A DNA stretch of 64,000 nucleotides from Janthinobacterium sp. J1-1 (GCF_030944405.1 NZ_CP132339.1:1674001-1738000), one strand, 5' to 3'. Counted from the first letter of the stretch, positions 48,200 to 58,311 are shown. Numbers and translations: made by a program. The notes: generated from the letters alone by a model not told the origin.

Positions 48200-48772
48200 A
48201 TGAAAAGCGTTCTTGCAGGTATCGATTTTGCCCGGGACTCCAGCGTGGTGGCGCGTGAACTGATCGGCGTGACGGTGCTGGTCGATGGCGTCGGCGGGCG
48301 CATCGTGGAAACCGAAGCGTATGACCGGCTGGACCCGGCCTCGCACACGTTTGGCGGCCAGACGCCGCGCAACGCGTCAATGTTTGGCCCGCCCGGGCAC
48401 GCCTATGTCTATCGTTCCTACGGCATCCACTGGTGCCTCAATTTCGTCTGCCGCGAGGTGGACCATGGCGCGGGAGTCCTGATCCGCGCCATCGAACCGC
48501 TGTTCGGGCTGGACGCGATGCGCGCGCGGCGCGGCGCCGAGGAGGAACGGCTGCTGTGCTCGGGGCCGGGCAAGGTCTGCCAGGCGCTCGGTGTCACGCA
48601 TGCGCACAACGGCTTGCCGCTCGATGCGCCACCGTTCGTGCTGCTGGCCAGGGAAGAGGAAGTGGCGGTGCTGGCCGGTCCCCGCATCGGCATTTCCAAG
48701 GCCATGGACGTACCCTGGCGGTTTGTCGAAGCCGGCTCGAAATTCCTGAGCAGGCCGATGCGGGTGGCCTAG
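48200..48772 (+). CDS. 3-methyladenine DNA glycosylase (AAG/MPG type)
   Basis: 190 residues of the alkyladenine glycosylase family. [47 protein letters not shown] holds, in consecutive short motifs, the catalytic Glu (ETEAY) and DNA-intercalating Tyr region; [14 protein letters not shown] is the second motif. It removes alkylated and deaminated purines. With ada it is the second alkylation-repair gene of the window, but they are 40 kb apart. It converges with the chemoreceptor gene, 10 nt away. Confidence 0.92.
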   Translation: MKSVLAGIDFARDSSVVARELIGVTVLVDGVGGRIVETEAYDRLDPASHTFGGQTPRNASMFGPPGHAYVYRSYGIHWCLNFVCREVDHGAGVLIRAIEPLFGLDAMRARRGAEEERLLCSGPGKVCQALGVTHAHNGLPLDAPPFVLLAREEEVAVLAGPRIGISKAMDVPWRFVEAGSKFLSRPMRVA

Positions 48773-48782
48773 GTTGATATGG

Positions 48783-50465
48783 CTAGGCGCTGCGCCGGCG
48801 CGCTGGTGCGCCCTTGCCGCGCAGCGGACTGTGCGCGGCGCGCCGTTCGGCCGAAGTTGCCGAGATGGCCGGGTCCTGGAAGGTTTCCACTGCGACCACG
48901 GCAGTTGACGCCATCTGTGGCTGATCCAGCGTAAACACGGCCACCGCCGCCGACAGGGTCACGGCCTGGTCCTGCAGGCTGGCCGCCGCGGCCGCCGCCT
49001 GTTCCACCAGCGCCGCATTTTGCTGGGTCACGTCATCCATCTGCGCCACCGCCAGGTTCACTTCCGTAATCCCCGTCGCCTGTTCCGCGCTGGCCTGCTC
49101 CACGCGCTGGATGATGTCGTTGACCTGCTGCACCGAGGCCACGATGGCGCCCATGCTGTCGCCCGCCTGCTGCACCGCCACGCTGCCGCCGTCGATGGTG
49201 GCCACCGAGGTGGCGATCAGGGTCTTGATCTCTTTCGCGGCGGCCGCCGAACGGTGCGCCAGGGTGCGCACTTCGGACGCCACCACGGCAAAGCCGCGTC
49301 CCTGTTCGCCGGCGCGGGCCGCCTCCACCGCCGCGTTCAGCGCCAGGATATTGGTCTGGAACGACAGGCCGTCGATGACGCCGATGATGTCGACGATCTG
49401 GCGCGAATTGCCGCGGATGGTGGCCATGGTGGCGACCGCCTGCTGCATCGCCGCGCCTCCCTGCAGCGCCAGGCTGGACGCTTGCGCCGCCAGTTCGCTG
49501 GCGCGGCGCGCATTGCCGGCATTGTCGTTGACGGCCTCGGTCAGGGTGGCCATGGCGCTCGACGTCTGTTCCAGCGAACTGGCCTGCATTTCCGTGCGCG
49601 CCGACAAATCCATATTGCCGGTGGCGATCTCGCGCGAGGCCGTGTCGATCGATTGCACGGCCGACAAAATGGTGCGCAGGGTCTGGTTCAGCTTGGCGAT
49701 GCACTGGTCCAGCACGCGCGAGGTGGCGGCAATCTCGTCGTTGCCCTGTTTCGGTTTGCCCGCCATCAAGCGGCCCGCCGCCAGTTGCCGCACGGCCTCG
49801 GCGATGCCGTGTATTTCCTGCAGCATGGCGCGCCGCACCAGCATCGTCACCACCACCGAGGCGCAAATCGACAGCAGCACTGTGGTGAGCAGGGTCCAGC
49901 CCAGGTTGTGAAACTGTTCGACGGCCGCCGCATGCGCCTCGGTGCTGAGCGACGTTTCCAGCGCCGCCAGTTTCACCAGCTGGCCGTTGAGCTGGCCGAA
50001 CTGGGCTTCCGCCTTGATCATGGAATTGGCGGCGATCGACAAGTCCATCTGCGCCATTTCCATGGTTTCCAGCACCGCCTTGCGGTAGGAGCCCAGCGCG
50101 CCGCTGGCGCCATCGACCATTGCCAGCTCGGGCCCCTTGGCGGTGGCGCGCAGGGTGGCCAGTTGCCGCGCGATCTCGCCGTGGCGCTGCTTGATCTGTG
50201 TTTCCAGCGCTTCCAGGCGGGCCTTGGCAAAGCTGCCATTGGTCCACGACAGCAGCTGGTACATATTGCTGTGCGCATAGCGCACGTCACCGGCCACGTC
50301 CAGCGCCGCTTTCAGGTGCGCCATGCGCACCTGCACCATGTTTTCCATCGAGGCATTCTGCCGCACCATGCCGTACCAGGCGCTGGCCGAGCTCAGTACC
50401 AGCAACAACAGCACCAGGGTGGGCGCCAGCAACAGCTTGGGGCCGATGCGTAATTTGTCGAGCAT
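48783..50465 (-). CDS. Methyl-accepting chemotaxis protein with four-helix-bundle sensor
   Basis: 560 residues. A first helix ([21 protein letters not shown]), a periplasmic helical region of about 150 residues, a second helix ([20 protein letters not shown]), HAMP, and the conserved signalling tip [38 protein letters not shown]. The tail is Ala/Arg-rich without an obvious CheR-binding pentapeptide. The upstream gene encodes a separate exported cache protein, so the two may form a sensor pair. Confidence 0.9.
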   Translation of the reverse strand: MLDKLRIGPKLLLAPTLVLLLLVLSSASAWYGMVRQNASMENMVQVRMAHLKAALDVAGDVRYAHSNMYQLLSWTNGSFAKARLEALETQIKQRHGEIARQLATLRATAKGPELAMVDGASGALGSYRKAVLETMEMAQMDLSIAANSMIKAEAQFGQLNGQLVKLAALETSLSTEAHAAAVEQFHNLGWTLLTTVLLSICASVVVTMLVRRAMLQEIHGIAEAVRQLAAGRLMAGKPKQGNDEIAATSRVLDQCIAKLNQTLRTILSAVQSIDTASREIATGNMDLSARTEMQASSLEQTSSAMATLTEAVNDNAGNARRASELAAQASSLALQGGAAMQQAVATMATIRGNSRQIVDIIGVIDGLSFQTNILALNAAVEAARAGEQGRGFAVVASEVRTLAHRSAAAAKEIKTLIATSVATIDGGSVAVQQAGDSMGAIVASVQQVNDIIQRVEQASAEQATGITEVNLAVAQMDDVTQQNAALVEQAAAAAASLQDQAVTLSAAVAVFTLDQPQMASTAVVAVETFQDPAISATSAERRAAHSPLRGKGAPARRRSA

Positions 50466-50519
50466 ATGTCCTCCTGCCTGTGGATGGAAGCCGGGCCAGC
50501 CGCGCCGGCCCGCTGTTGT

Positions 50520-50981
50520 CTATTTCTTGTAGATCCCCGCTTCCAGCACCACGTCGTTGACGCGCAGGATGTAGGTGGTCTTCGGTTCGATCTTGCCGCT
50601 GACGGGATTCTTGTACTGGTAATCGACCCAGCCCTTGCCCTGTTTTTGCGCCAGTTCGATGATTTCACGGCGGTATTTCTTGCCGTTCGCATCGGGCACG
50701 TCCGTCAGGTCCTTGCCGACGATGGACGGATTGATCGGATGTGCCAGCACGATACCGGTCTTGATGTCGCGCATATCGACATACAGCGAGCCCTGCACGA
50801 ACTCGGGGTCCTTGGCGCTGAGCCTTTTCATCATCTCTTTTTCACCATGCTGCTTGATGAAGGCGGCGCCCCGTTCCGCCATGGCGATGGCGTCTTTTTC
50901 CGTCGGTTCCACGGCGGCGACGGCATGGCCGGCACAAGCAAACATGAGGCACAGCGCGGTGCCGCTCAATACACGTTTCAT
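50520..50981 (-). CDS. Exported single cache domain protein
   Basis: 153 residues from the ATG at 50981 (AAAGGA upstream). Signal peptide GTALCLMFACAGHAVA, then one sCache_2-type domain: FVQGSLYVDMRDIKTGIVLAHPINPSIVGKDL and GKGWVDYQYKNPVSGKIEPKTTYILRVND. It has no membrane anchor or output domain, so it is probably periplasmic. It lies 54 nt upstream of the chemoreceptor gene and could present a ligand to it. Confidence 0.85.
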   Translation of the reverse strand: MKRVLSGTALCLMFACAGHAVAAVEPTEKDAIAMAERGAAFIKQHGEKEMMKRLSAKDPEFVQGSLYVDMRDIKTGIVLAHPINPSIVGKDLTDVPDANGKKYRREIIELAQKQGKGWVDYQYKNPVSGKIEPKTTYILRVNDVVLEAGIYKK

Positions 50982-51205
50982 GATCTGTCCTTTGGTCAGT
51001 GATGGGGGAATGCCAGGTCCTAATTTACGTTTTTTGAACGCATGTGAAATTGCGATAGCACAAGTTTTTTCTTGCCTGAATGCAGGTTTATTGACGGCAA
51101 CAGGGTCAAGGCGGCGTTGTTGATTTAGTGCAATTTCATGCATTTGAGCAAGAACTATGATGGATTTTTCATCCCGCCAACCACCCCCATCCCGACGGAG
51201 TAACC

Positions 51206-52570
51206 ATGCCCACGACGAATACGGAATTGCTGCCAGCCAAATTCAAACCCTATACGCGACAGACCATCCGCCAGGCGCGGCAATGGGAATGGCTGCCGCC
51301 CGAGCAGCGCGAGGCGGTGCAGGTGGTCTCGACAGTATTGCCATTTCGCACCAATGAATATGTGCTTGACCAGTTGATCGACTGGAACAATATTCCCGAC
51401 GATCCCATCTACCGGCTGGTGTTTCCGCACAGCGACATGCTGCCGCCCGAGCAGTACGCCCACCTGCGCGAGCTGGTGCTGGAACGCCAGGACCAGTCCG
51501 CCATCGACGCCTGTGTGCGCACGATACGCCTGGGCATGAACCCGCATCCGGCCGGCCAGCTGACGCACAATGTGCCGACCATGGACGGCGTGCCGGTGCG
51601 CGGCCTGCAGCACAAGTACGGCCAGACGGTGCTGTTCTTTCCCAGCGCCGGCCAGACCTGCCACGCGTATTGCACCTTCTGTTTTCGCTGGCCGCAGTTC
51701 GTCGGCATGGACGACATGAAGTTCGATGCACGCGAGTCGAATGAACTGGTGGCCTATCTGAAACTGCATCGCGAAGTGACCGACGTGCTGTTCACGGGCG
51801 GCGACCCGATGATCATGAATACGCGGCAACTGGCGGCCTACCTGGAGCCGCTGCTGGACCCGGCGCTCGAGCATATCCAGAACATTCGCATCGGCACCAA
51901 GTCGGTCGCGTATTGGCCCCAGCGTTTCGTGTCCGACCGCGATGCGGACGACCTGCTGCGCCTGTTCGAGCGCATCGTCCGGTCCGGCAAGAACCTGGCC
52001 ATCATGGGCCATTACAACCATGCCGTCGAACTGCGTCCCGAGATCGCCCGGCAGGCCGTCAAGCGCATCGTCGGCACGGGCGCCACCCTGCGCATGCAGG
52101 GCCCCCTGATACGCCATATCAATGAAGACCCGAACAGCTGGGCCGAACTGTGGCAGACGGGCACGCGGCTGGGGGCGATTCCGTACTACATGTTTGTCGA
52201 GCGCGACACGGGCCCGCGCGGCTATTTCGAACTGCCCCTGGCGCGCGCGCACGAGATTTTCCAGGCCGCCTACCAGCAGGTGTCGGGTTTGTCGCGCACG
52301 GTGCGCGGGCCGTCGATGAGCGCGTTTCCCGGCAAGATCGTGATCGATGGCGTGGTCACCATCCATGGCGAAAAACTGTTCGCCTTGCAGTTCTTGCAAG
52401 CGCGCAACCCTGACTGGGTACGCCGGCCCTTCTATGCCAAGTTCGACGAGCACGCCACCTGGATCGACCATCTGAAACCGGCGTTCGGCCAGGAGAAATT
52501 CTTCTTCGAACTCGATGAACCCGTGCCGCACATGCCGCACAAGGTGATCCCGCTGGCCCGGGCGGCCTGA
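51206..52570 (+). CDS. KamA-family radical SAM protein (lysine 2,3-aminomutase-like)
   Basis: 454 residues. The radical SAM cluster motif CHAYCTFCF has Cys152, Cys156 and Cys159. FTGGDPMIM and IRIGTKSVAYWPQRF are KamA-family segments, and SAFPGKIVIDG may hold the PLP lysine that in lysine aminomutase lies in a Gly-rich loop. It is much longer than EpmB (about 340 aa), so an EF-P modification role is less likely. The substrate is uncertain. GGAG lies before the ATG. The MFS gene follows 1 nt after its stop, suggesting joint function. Confidence 0.82.
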   Translation: MPTTNTELLPAKFKPYTRQTIRQARQWEWLPPEQREAVQVVSTVLPFRTNEYVLDQLIDWNNIPDDPIYRLVFPHSDMLPPEQYAHLRELVLERQDQSAIDACVRTIRLGMNPHPAGQLTHNVPTMDGVPVRGLQHKYGQTVLFFPSAGQTCHAYCTFCFRWPQFVGMDDMKFDARESNELVAYLKLHREVTDVLFTGGDPMIMNTRQLAAYLEPLLDPALEHIQNIRIGTKSVAYWPQRFVSDRDADDLLRLFERIVRSGKNLAIMGHYNHAVELRPEIARQAVKRIVGTGATLRMQGPLIRHINEDPNSWAELWQTGTRLGAIPYYMFVERDTGPRGYFELPLARAHEIFQAAYQQVSGLSRTVRGPSMSAFPGKIVIDGVVTIHGEKLFALQFLQARNPDWVRRPFYAKFDEHATWIDHLKPAFGQEKFFFELDEPVPHMPHKVIPLARAA

Positions 52571-52571
52571 C

Positions 52572-53912
52572 ATGCCAGCCGATGCTGGCGCGGGCCGCAG
52601 TCCCCTGGCCATCTTCTGCCTGGTGTTCCTGCCGTTCGCGCTCGGCCATTATCTGTCGTGTTTGCTGCGTGGCGTCAATGCCGTGCTGACGGCCGAACTG
52701 CTGTCCTCGGTGCACCTGAACCCCACGCAGCTGGGTTTGCTGACCAGCGCTTTTTTCCTGGCGTTTGCGCTGGTGCAATTGCCCGTCGGCATGGCGCTGG
52801 ACCGCCATGGCCCGCGCACGGTGCAACTGGTGCTGATGAGCGTGGCGGCGCTGGGGGTGTGGCTGTTCAGCCGTGGTCACGGCTTTGCCGAGCTGATGTG
52901 TGCGCGCGCCGTAATGGGCGCCGGCCTGGGCGGCTGTTTCATGTCCGCCGTGAAAGCCATTTCGGGCGTGGTGGCGCCGGCGCGCCTGCCCTCCGTGCAC
53001 GGCTACCTGATTGCCGTCGGCGGGCTGGGCGCGGCCAGCGCCACCTTGCCGGTGAAAGTGGCGCTCGACCATACGGATTGGCGCGGCCTGTTCCTGGGCC
53101 TGGCGCTGGCCGTGCTGGCGGTGGGGCTGCTGATCCGCATGCTGTCGCCGGCGCCGCCGGCCGTGATGGTGGTCAAGCAGAAAGCCGGCATCCTGGACGT
53201 CTACCGCGACGCGGCGTTTCGCCGCACGATCGCCCTGCTGCTGTTGCCGCACAGCGTGTTCTTCGGCGTGCAGGGCCTGTGGATAGGACGCTGGCTCAGC
53301 GACGTGGGCGGGATGACGGACGACGCGGTCGCCTATTTGCTGTACCTGGGCATGGCGGCCGTCATCTTTGGCGCCATCGCCATGGGCATGCTGACGGAAT
53401 GGGCGGGCCGGCGCGGCGTCACGCCGATGCAGGTGGCGGCCTGGGGCGTGCTGCTGTTCGTGCTGGTGCAGTGCGCCATGGCGATGAATGTCCGGCCCGG
53501 CTTGCCCTTGCTGTCCGTGCTGTTTACCTTGCTGGGTACGGTGGCGGGACTGGAATACGCCATCGTCGCGCAAAGCGTGCCGCCTGGCATGACGGGGCGC
53601 GCCGCCACCTGCCTGAACCTGTTGATCTTCACGGGTGCCTTCCTGGTGCAGGCCGGCTTTGGCCTGGTGCTGGGCTGCTGGCCAGGCAACGCCGCGCACC
53701 AGTATCCGCCGCAGGCTTACCAGGCGGCGTTCGGCTTGCTGGCGCTGTTGCAGCTGCCGGGACTTGTGCTGTTTTTCATCGGCCGCCACAGGCGTGCCGG
53801 GCCATCCGGTAAAATGATGGCCTGCACAGCGGCAATGATCAACTCCAAGGAAGAATATGAAACTCGTTCGTTATGGTCGTCCCGGCAAGGAAAAACCGGG
53901 CCTGATCGATGA
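52572..53912 (+). CDS. MFS transporter
   Basis: 446 residues, about 12 helices. The N-terminal half has YLSCLLRGVNAVLTAEL and PVGMALDRHGPRTVQL (the loop 2-3 motif), and the C-terminal half TEWAGRRGVTP. The last about 30 residues are hydrophilic and are encoded in the region overlapping the next gene (56 nt). It is likely cotranscribed with the radical SAM gene. Substrate unknown. Confidence 0.85.
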   Translation: MPADAGAGRSPLAIFCLVFLPFALGHYLSCLLRGVNAVLTAELLSSVHLNPTQLGLLTSAFFLAFALVQLPVGMALDRHGPRTVQLVLMSVAALGVWLFSRGHGFAELMCARAVMGAGLGGCFMSAVKAISGVVAPARLPSVHGYLIAVGGLGAASATLPVKVALDHTDWRGLFLGLALAVLAVGLLIRMLSPAPPAVMVVKQKAGILDVYRDAAFRRTIALLLLPHSVFFGVQGLWIGRWLSDVGGMTDDAVAYLLYLGMAAVIFGAIAMGMLTEWAGRRGVTPMQVAAWGVLLFVLVQCAMAMNVRPGLPLLSVLFTLLGTVAGLEYAIVAQSVPPGMTGRAATCLNLLIFTGAFLVQAGFGLVLGCWPGNAAHQYPPQAYQAAFGLLALLQLPGLVLFFIGRHRRAGPSGKMMACTAAMINSKEEYETRSLWSSRQGKTGPDR

Positions 53913-54705
53913 AGAAGGCAAACTGCGCGACCTGTCCGGCATCATTGCCGATCTCGATGGCGCGCAACTGTCCGACAAGGCGCTGCGCAAGCTGGCCAAG
54001 CTCGACGAAAAAACGCTGCCCCTGGTGCGCGGCAATCCGCGCTTCGGCGTGCCGGTCGCCAAGGTCGGCAAGTTCATCGGCATCGGCCTGAACTACGCCG
54101 ACCATGCGGCCGAGTCGGGCATGCCGATTCCGGCCGAACCGATCGTGTTCATGAAGGCGATTACCTGCCTGAACGGCCCGGACGACACCGTGGTGTTGCC
54201 GAAGGGGTCGAAAAAGACCGACTGGGAAGTCGAGCTGGGCATCATCATCGGCACGCGCGCGCAATACGTCAGCGAAGAGGACGCGCTGAAACACGTGGCC
54301 GGCTACTGCGTCGTCAACGATATTTCCGAGCGCTCCTACCAACTGGAACGCGGCGGCACCTGGGACAAGGGCAAGGGCTGCGACACCTTCGGCCCCGTCG
54401 GCCCATGGCTGGTGACGCGCGACGAAGTGATCGACGAGCAGGACCTGGACCTGTACCTGGAAGTGAACGGCAAGCGCATGCAGACCGGCAACACGCAAAC
54501 CATGATCTTTTCCGTCGCGAAAATCGTCAGCTATCTGTCGCAATTCATGACCCTGGAACCGGGCGACGTGATCGCCACCGGCACGCCGCCGGGCGTGGGC
54601 CAGGGCCGCAAGCCGCAGCGCTTCCTGAAAAAAGGCGACACCATGCGCCTGGGCATCGCCGGCCTGGGCGAGCAGCAGCAGGACGTGGTTGCCTGGACCG
54701 CCTGA
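53857..54705 (+). CDS. Fumarylacetoacetate hydrolase family protein
   Basis: 282 residues. The FAH catalytic core is clear: IGIGLNYADHAAESGMP, KKTDWEVELGIIIG (metal-binding Glu residues), GYCVVNDISERSYQ, KGCDTFGPVGPW and LEPGDVIATGTPPGVG. Family members cleave C-C bonds in acylpyruvates or hydrolyse diketo acids such as 2,4-diketo-3-deoxyfuconate. The exact substrate cannot be read from sequence. AAGGAAGAAT precedes the ATG. Confidence 0.9.
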   Translation: MKLVRYGRPGKEKPGLIDEEGKLRDLSGIIADLDGAQLSDKALRKLAKLDEKTLPLVRGNPRFGVPVAKVGKFIGIGLNYADHAAESGMPIPAEPIVFMKAITCLNGPDDTVVLPKGSKKTDWEVELGIIIGTRAQYVSEEDALKHVAGYCVVNDISERSYQLERGGTWDKGKGCDTFGPVGPWLVTRDEVIDEQDLDLYLEVNGKRMQTGNTQTMIFSVAKIVSYLSQFMTLEPGDVIATGTPPGVGQGRKPQRFLKKGDTMRLGIAGLGEQQQDVVAWTA

Positions 54706-55271
54706 TGCCAGACTTCGAGCTTGACCGTCTGCCGCCGCTGCCACTGGACCAGCTCGACAGCCAGCAGCGCGCCGCCGCGCAAGCGATCATAGCCGGTCCG
54801 CGCGGGGCGCTGTACGGCCCCTTCGTGCCGCTGATCCGCAGCCCGGAACTGATGGAAACGGCGCAGCGCATGGGCGAATACCTGCGCTACCGCAGCGCCA
54901 TCGGCACGCGCCTGTCCGAACTGGCCATCCTGGTGACGGCGCGGCAGTGGGACCAGCAGGTCGAGTGGGCAATCCACGCGCCGCTGGCGGCGCAGAACGG
55001 CATTGCGCCGGCGGCGATCGCCGCGATTGCCGAGCGACGCACGCCGGAAAGCCTGCTGGAAGACGAGCGGGCCGTGCATGACTTCTGCATCGAGTTGCAG
55101 CAGAACAAGCGCGTCAGCGATGCCACCTATGCGCGTGCGCTGGCGCTGTTCGGCGAGCACGGCGTGGTGGATTTGATGGGCATCAATGGCTACTACACGT
55201 TGTTGGCCATGGTGATGAACGGCGCGCAGACGGCGGTGCCGCCATTGGGGGTGCCGCCGCTGCCGTCCTGA
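54705..55271 (+). CDS. Carboxymuconolactone decarboxylase-like protein
   Basis: 188 residues. RYRSAIGTRLSELAILVTARQWDQQVEWAIHAPLA is the CMD/AhpD-like helical segment, here with a Trp in place of the redox Cys, so a peroxiredoxin-partner role is unlikely. Its ATG overlaps the stop of the FAH-family gene by 1 nt (TGATG), suggesting a common catabolic step. Confidence 0.82.
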   Translation: MPDFELDRLPPLPLDQLDSQQRAAAQAIIAGPRGALYGPFVPLIRSPELMETAQRMGEYLRYRSAIGTRLSELAILVTARQWDQQVEWAIHAPLAAQNGIAPAAIAAIAERRTPESLLEDERAVHDFCIELQQNKRVSDATYARALALFGEHGVVDLMGINGYYTLLAMVMNGAQTAVPPLGVPPLPS

Positions 55272-55365
55272 TTAGAGTGTTCCTTCGGGAAACATGGATA
55301 AAGTGTAATTATATTGCCGTTATTCAATATATAATTTTACTTCCCTTCCATTGCTCATACACTCA

Positions 55366-56919
55366 ATGAAAACTCGTTCGTGCTTCACCCTGATGGGCCG
55401 TACCTTGCTGGTACTGGCCCTTTCTTTTTGCCCGTTGATAACGGTGCGGGCACTGGCCGCCGACACCGCCGCCGCCAGTGCGTCGGCGCTGGAAAACTCG
55501 GTCGTCAAGGTGTTTTCCACCCTGCGCGGGCCCGATCCGTACAAGCCGTGGAGCAAGGCCGCGCCGCAGTCCGTGACGGGCTCGGGCGTCGTCATCGATG
55601 GCCACCGCATCCTGACCAATGCGCATGTGGTCGGCTATGCCAGCCAGGTGCAGATCCAGTCGAATGGCGCCGGCGACAAGATTCCGGCCACCGTGCTGGC
55701 CATTTCGCGCGGCATGGACCTGGCCTTGCTGAAGGTCGACGATGACAGTTTCTTCGACACCCACAAACCTGTGTCGCGCGCCAACGTCATGCCCGACGTG
55801 CGCGACGCCGTGCTGGCCTATGGCTATCCTGTGGGCGGTAGCTCGCTGTCGATTACCAAAGGCATCGTGTCGCGCATCGAATTTGTGCGTTACAACTATC
55901 CCGTGTCGGGCCTGCGCATCCAGATCGATGCCGCCATCAATCCGGGCAACAGTGGCGGCCCGGTGATCGCCGGCGACAAGATGATCGGCCTGGCGTTTGC
56001 CGGCGCGCTTAATGCGCAAAATATCGGCTACATTATTCCCAACGAAGAGATCGAACTGTTCCTGCGCGACCAGGCAGGCGGCGCGCCCAAAGGCAAGCCC
56101 GCCATGCGCGACGTCACGCAGACGCTGGAAAATCCCGCGCTGCGCAGCTATCTGAAACTGGCCAAGGGGATCGAAGGCGCGGTGGTGATGGCGCCGGCCA
56201 GCAAGGACGCAAGCTATCCGCTGAAGGAATGGGATGTGATCACGAAGATCGGCGGCTATCCCGTCGATAACCAGGGCATGGTCAAGCTCAACGCCAACAG
56301 CCGCGTGCGGTTCCAGTACCGTGTGCAGCAACTGGCGAAAGACGGCCTGCTGCCGCTGACGGTGGTGCGCCAGGGGGCGCCGCTGAAAATCAGCCTGCCC
56401 GTTTCGGCCGAACACCCGATGCTGATCTCCAGCCTGCAGGGCGATTATCCGTCCTACTTCATCTTCGGCCCGATGGTGTTTTCACGCGCCACCACGGAAT
56501 TCATGGCCGCGCCAAACGGCAATCCGACGATGTTGGGCGGCATGGCGTTTGCCGGCAATCCCCTCGTCACGCGGCGCGGCGATGCGCCCGACGCCGAGCG
56601 CGAGGAACTGGTGGTGGTCGCCGCGCCATTTTTCCCGCATAAACTGATGAATGGCTACAGCACCCGTTTCTTCTCGGTTATCGATTCCGTCAATGGCGTA
56701 CCGGTGCGCAGCCTGGCGCACCTGGTGGCGCTGCTGCGCGACCAGACCGATGACTTGCTGACCTTCCGCTTCCAGCAGCGCGACGCCGAGCTGGTGGTGG
56801 TGCCGCGCAAGGAGATGCTGGCGGCCACCGAATCGGTGCTGACCGACAATGGCATTCGCTCGGAAGCCTCGGCCGACATGTTGAAGATATGGAATGAAAA
56901 AACGACGGCCAACAAATAA
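55366..56919 (+). CDS. Exported trypsin-like serine protease (DegP-related)
   Basis: 517 residues with a signal peptide (LLVLALSFCPLITVRALA). The trypsin triad is intact: His87 in LTNAHVV, Asp118 in MDLALLKVD and Ser196 in GNSGGPV. After the protease come regions resembling two PDZ-like domains, one around 260-350 (LKEWDVITKIGGYPVDN) and a diverged one around 430-490. A role in envelope protein quality control or specific processing is likely. The upstream 90 nt are AT-rich with TATAAT-like sequence. A terminator follows the gene. Confidence 0.88.
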   Translation: MKTRSCFTLMGRTLLVLALSFCPLITVRALAADTAAASASALENSVVKVFSTLRGPDPYKPWSKAAPQSVTGSGVVIDGHRILTNAHVVGYASQVQIQSNGAGDKIPATVLAISRGMDLALLKVDDDSFFDTHKPVSRANVMPDVRDAVLAYGYPVGGSSLSITKGIVSRIEFVRYNYPVSGLRIQIDAAINPGNSGGPVIAGDKMIGLAFAGALNAQNIGYIIPNEEIELFLRDQAGGAPKGKPAMRDVTQTLENPALRSYLKLAKGIEGAVVMAPASKDASYPLKEWDVITKIGGYPVDNQGMVKLNANSRVRFQYRVQQLAKDGLLPLTVVRQGAPLKISLPVSAEHPMLISSLQGDYPSYFIFGPMVFSRATTEFMAAPNGNPTMLGGMAFAGNPLVTRRGDAPDAEREELVVVAAPFFPHKLMNGYSTRFFSVIDSVNGVPVRSLAHLVALLRDQTDDLLTFRFQQRDAELVVVPRKEMLAATESVLTDNGIRSEASADMLKIWNEKTTANK

Positions 56920-56948
56920 ATCGCCGTCGTCATGAGATGGTGATGCAG

Positions 56949-56972
56949 GCGCGGCGCAAGCCGCGCTTTTTT
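56949..56972 (+). terminator. Intrinsic terminator after the serine protease gene
   Basis: GCGCGGC-GCAA-GCCGCGC followed by six T. It lies 29 nt past the stop and just before the end of the convergent esterase gene. Confidence 0.85.
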
Positions 56973-56974
56973 GA

Positions 56975-57643
56975 TCAGGCCAGCACTTTTTTCAGCCAGG
57001 CGCCGATGGCGTCGATTTCTTCCTGGCACAGCGAATGCTGCATGCGGTAGGCATGCCATTCCACCTGGTAGCCCATGCCGGTCAGCAAGTCGCGCGACTG
57101 TTCGGCGCGGGCGATGGCCACCACCGGGTCGGCCGTGCCGTGCGCCATGAAGATCGGTGTTTGCAGGCTGGCGGGCGTGCGCTCGGCGGCCGTCTTGTCG
57201 GCCAGCGGCAGATAGCCGGACAGGCACATCAGGCCCGCCAGTTGTTCAGGGTGGCGCAAGCCCGTCTGCAGGGTCATGGCGCAGCCTTGCGAGAAGCCGG
57301 CCAGGATGATGCGGCTGGCGGGAATGCCGCGCGCTTTTTCGCGCGCGATCAGCGCTTCGATCTGTGCCTGCGACGCGCGCAGGCCGCCTTCGTCTTCGCG
57401 GCGCACCAGATCGCTGGTCAAGATGTCGTACCACGAACGCATCACATAGCCGTTGTTGACGGTGACGGGCATGGTGCCGGCGTTCGGGAAGATAAAGCGG
57501 ATGGCGGGGCAGCCGCGCAGGTCGAGTTCCTTGACCAGTGGCACGAAGTCATTGCCGTCGGCGCCCAGGCCGTGCATCCAGATAATCGAGACGGTGGTGT
57601 CGGGTGCGCTGTCGAGTTCGATGGTTTCCAGCAAAGTGCTCAT
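56975..57643 (-). CDS. Carboxylesterase/phospholipase-type alpha/beta hydrolase
   Basis: 222 residues. Ser118 in GFSQGCAM, Asp172 in HGTADPVV and His203 in MQHSL form the triad of the carboxylesterase-phospholipase (YpfH/EstB) family; WMHGLGADGNDF is the oxyanion region. The substrate is probably a short acyl ester. AGAGGAAA precedes the ATG, which overlaps the mog stop by 4 nt. Confidence 0.92.
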   Translation of the reverse strand: MSTLLETIELDSAPDTTVSIIWMHGLGADGNDFVPLVKELDLRGCPAIRFIFPNAGTMPVTVNNGYVMRSWYDILTSDLVRREDEGGLRASQAQIEALIAREKARGIPASRIILAGFSQGCAMTLQTGLRHPEQLAGLMCLSGYLPLADKTAAERTPASLQTPIFMAHGTADPVVAIARAEQSRDLLTGMGYQVEWHAYRMQHSLCQEEIDAIGAWLKKVLA

Positions 57644-58272
57644 GTGTTTTCCTCTGGTAATGGTTGCGCCGGACGCAGCGCCGATTTGGGACGGAAGGCC
57701 TTGCAGATAGCCGGGTCGGTTTCCATATACGGCCCGCCGATCAGGTCGATGCAATAGGGTACGGCGGCAAAGATGCCGTTGACCAATTGCTTGCCGTCGG
57801 CATCTTTCAGTCCTTCCAATGTTTCCTTGATGGCTTTCGGCTGGCCCGGCAAGTTCATGATCAGGCAGGCGCGCTCGGGCGTTTCGCGGATCACGGCCAC
57901 CTGGCGCGACAAGATCGCCGTCGGCACGAATTGCAGGCTGATCTGGCGCATCTGTTCGCCAAAGCCCGGCATCTCCTTCGTGCCCACGGAGAGCGTCGCA
58001 TCGGGCGTCACGTCGCGCCGCGCCGGGCCCGTGCCGCCGGTGGTCAAAATCAAGTGGCAATGGTTGAGGTCGGCCATGTCGATCAGGGTGTTTTCTATCT
58101 GCGAGCGCTCGTCGGGGATCAGCCGCTTTTCCAGCCGGAACGGCGTGCGCAGGGCGGCCGCCAGCCAGCTTTCCAGTGCCGGAATGCCCTGGTCTTCATA
58201 CACGCCGCCGCTGGCGCGGTCGGAGATCGACACGAGGCCGATAATCAATTCGTCTTCAAGAGTGGTTGCCAT
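57640..58272 (-). CDS. mog: Molybdopterin adenylyltransferase
   Basis: About 210 residues of the MogA/MoaB family, which adenylylates molybdopterin before molybdenum insertion. LTTGGTGPARRDVTPDAT holds the TGGTG nucleotide-binding motif, and LPGQPKAIKE is the second motif. It is slightly longer than E. coli Mog (195). A start at 58272 with AGGTG upstream is preferred to the ATG three bases earlier. Confidence 0.93.
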   Translation of the reverse strand: MATTLEDELIIGLVSISDRASGGVYEDQGIPALESWLAAALRTPFRLEKRLIPDERSQIENTLIDMADLNHCHLILTTGGTGPARRDVTPDATLSVGTKEMPGFGEQMRQISLQFVPTAILSRQVAVIRETPERACLIMNLPGQPKAIKETLEGLKDADGKQLVNGIFAAVPYCIDLIGGPYMETDPAICKAFRPKSALRPAQPLPEENT

Positions 58273-58311
58273 CAATCACCTGTAAAAGAGTGGGGAGAGC
58301 GTAAAAACAAG

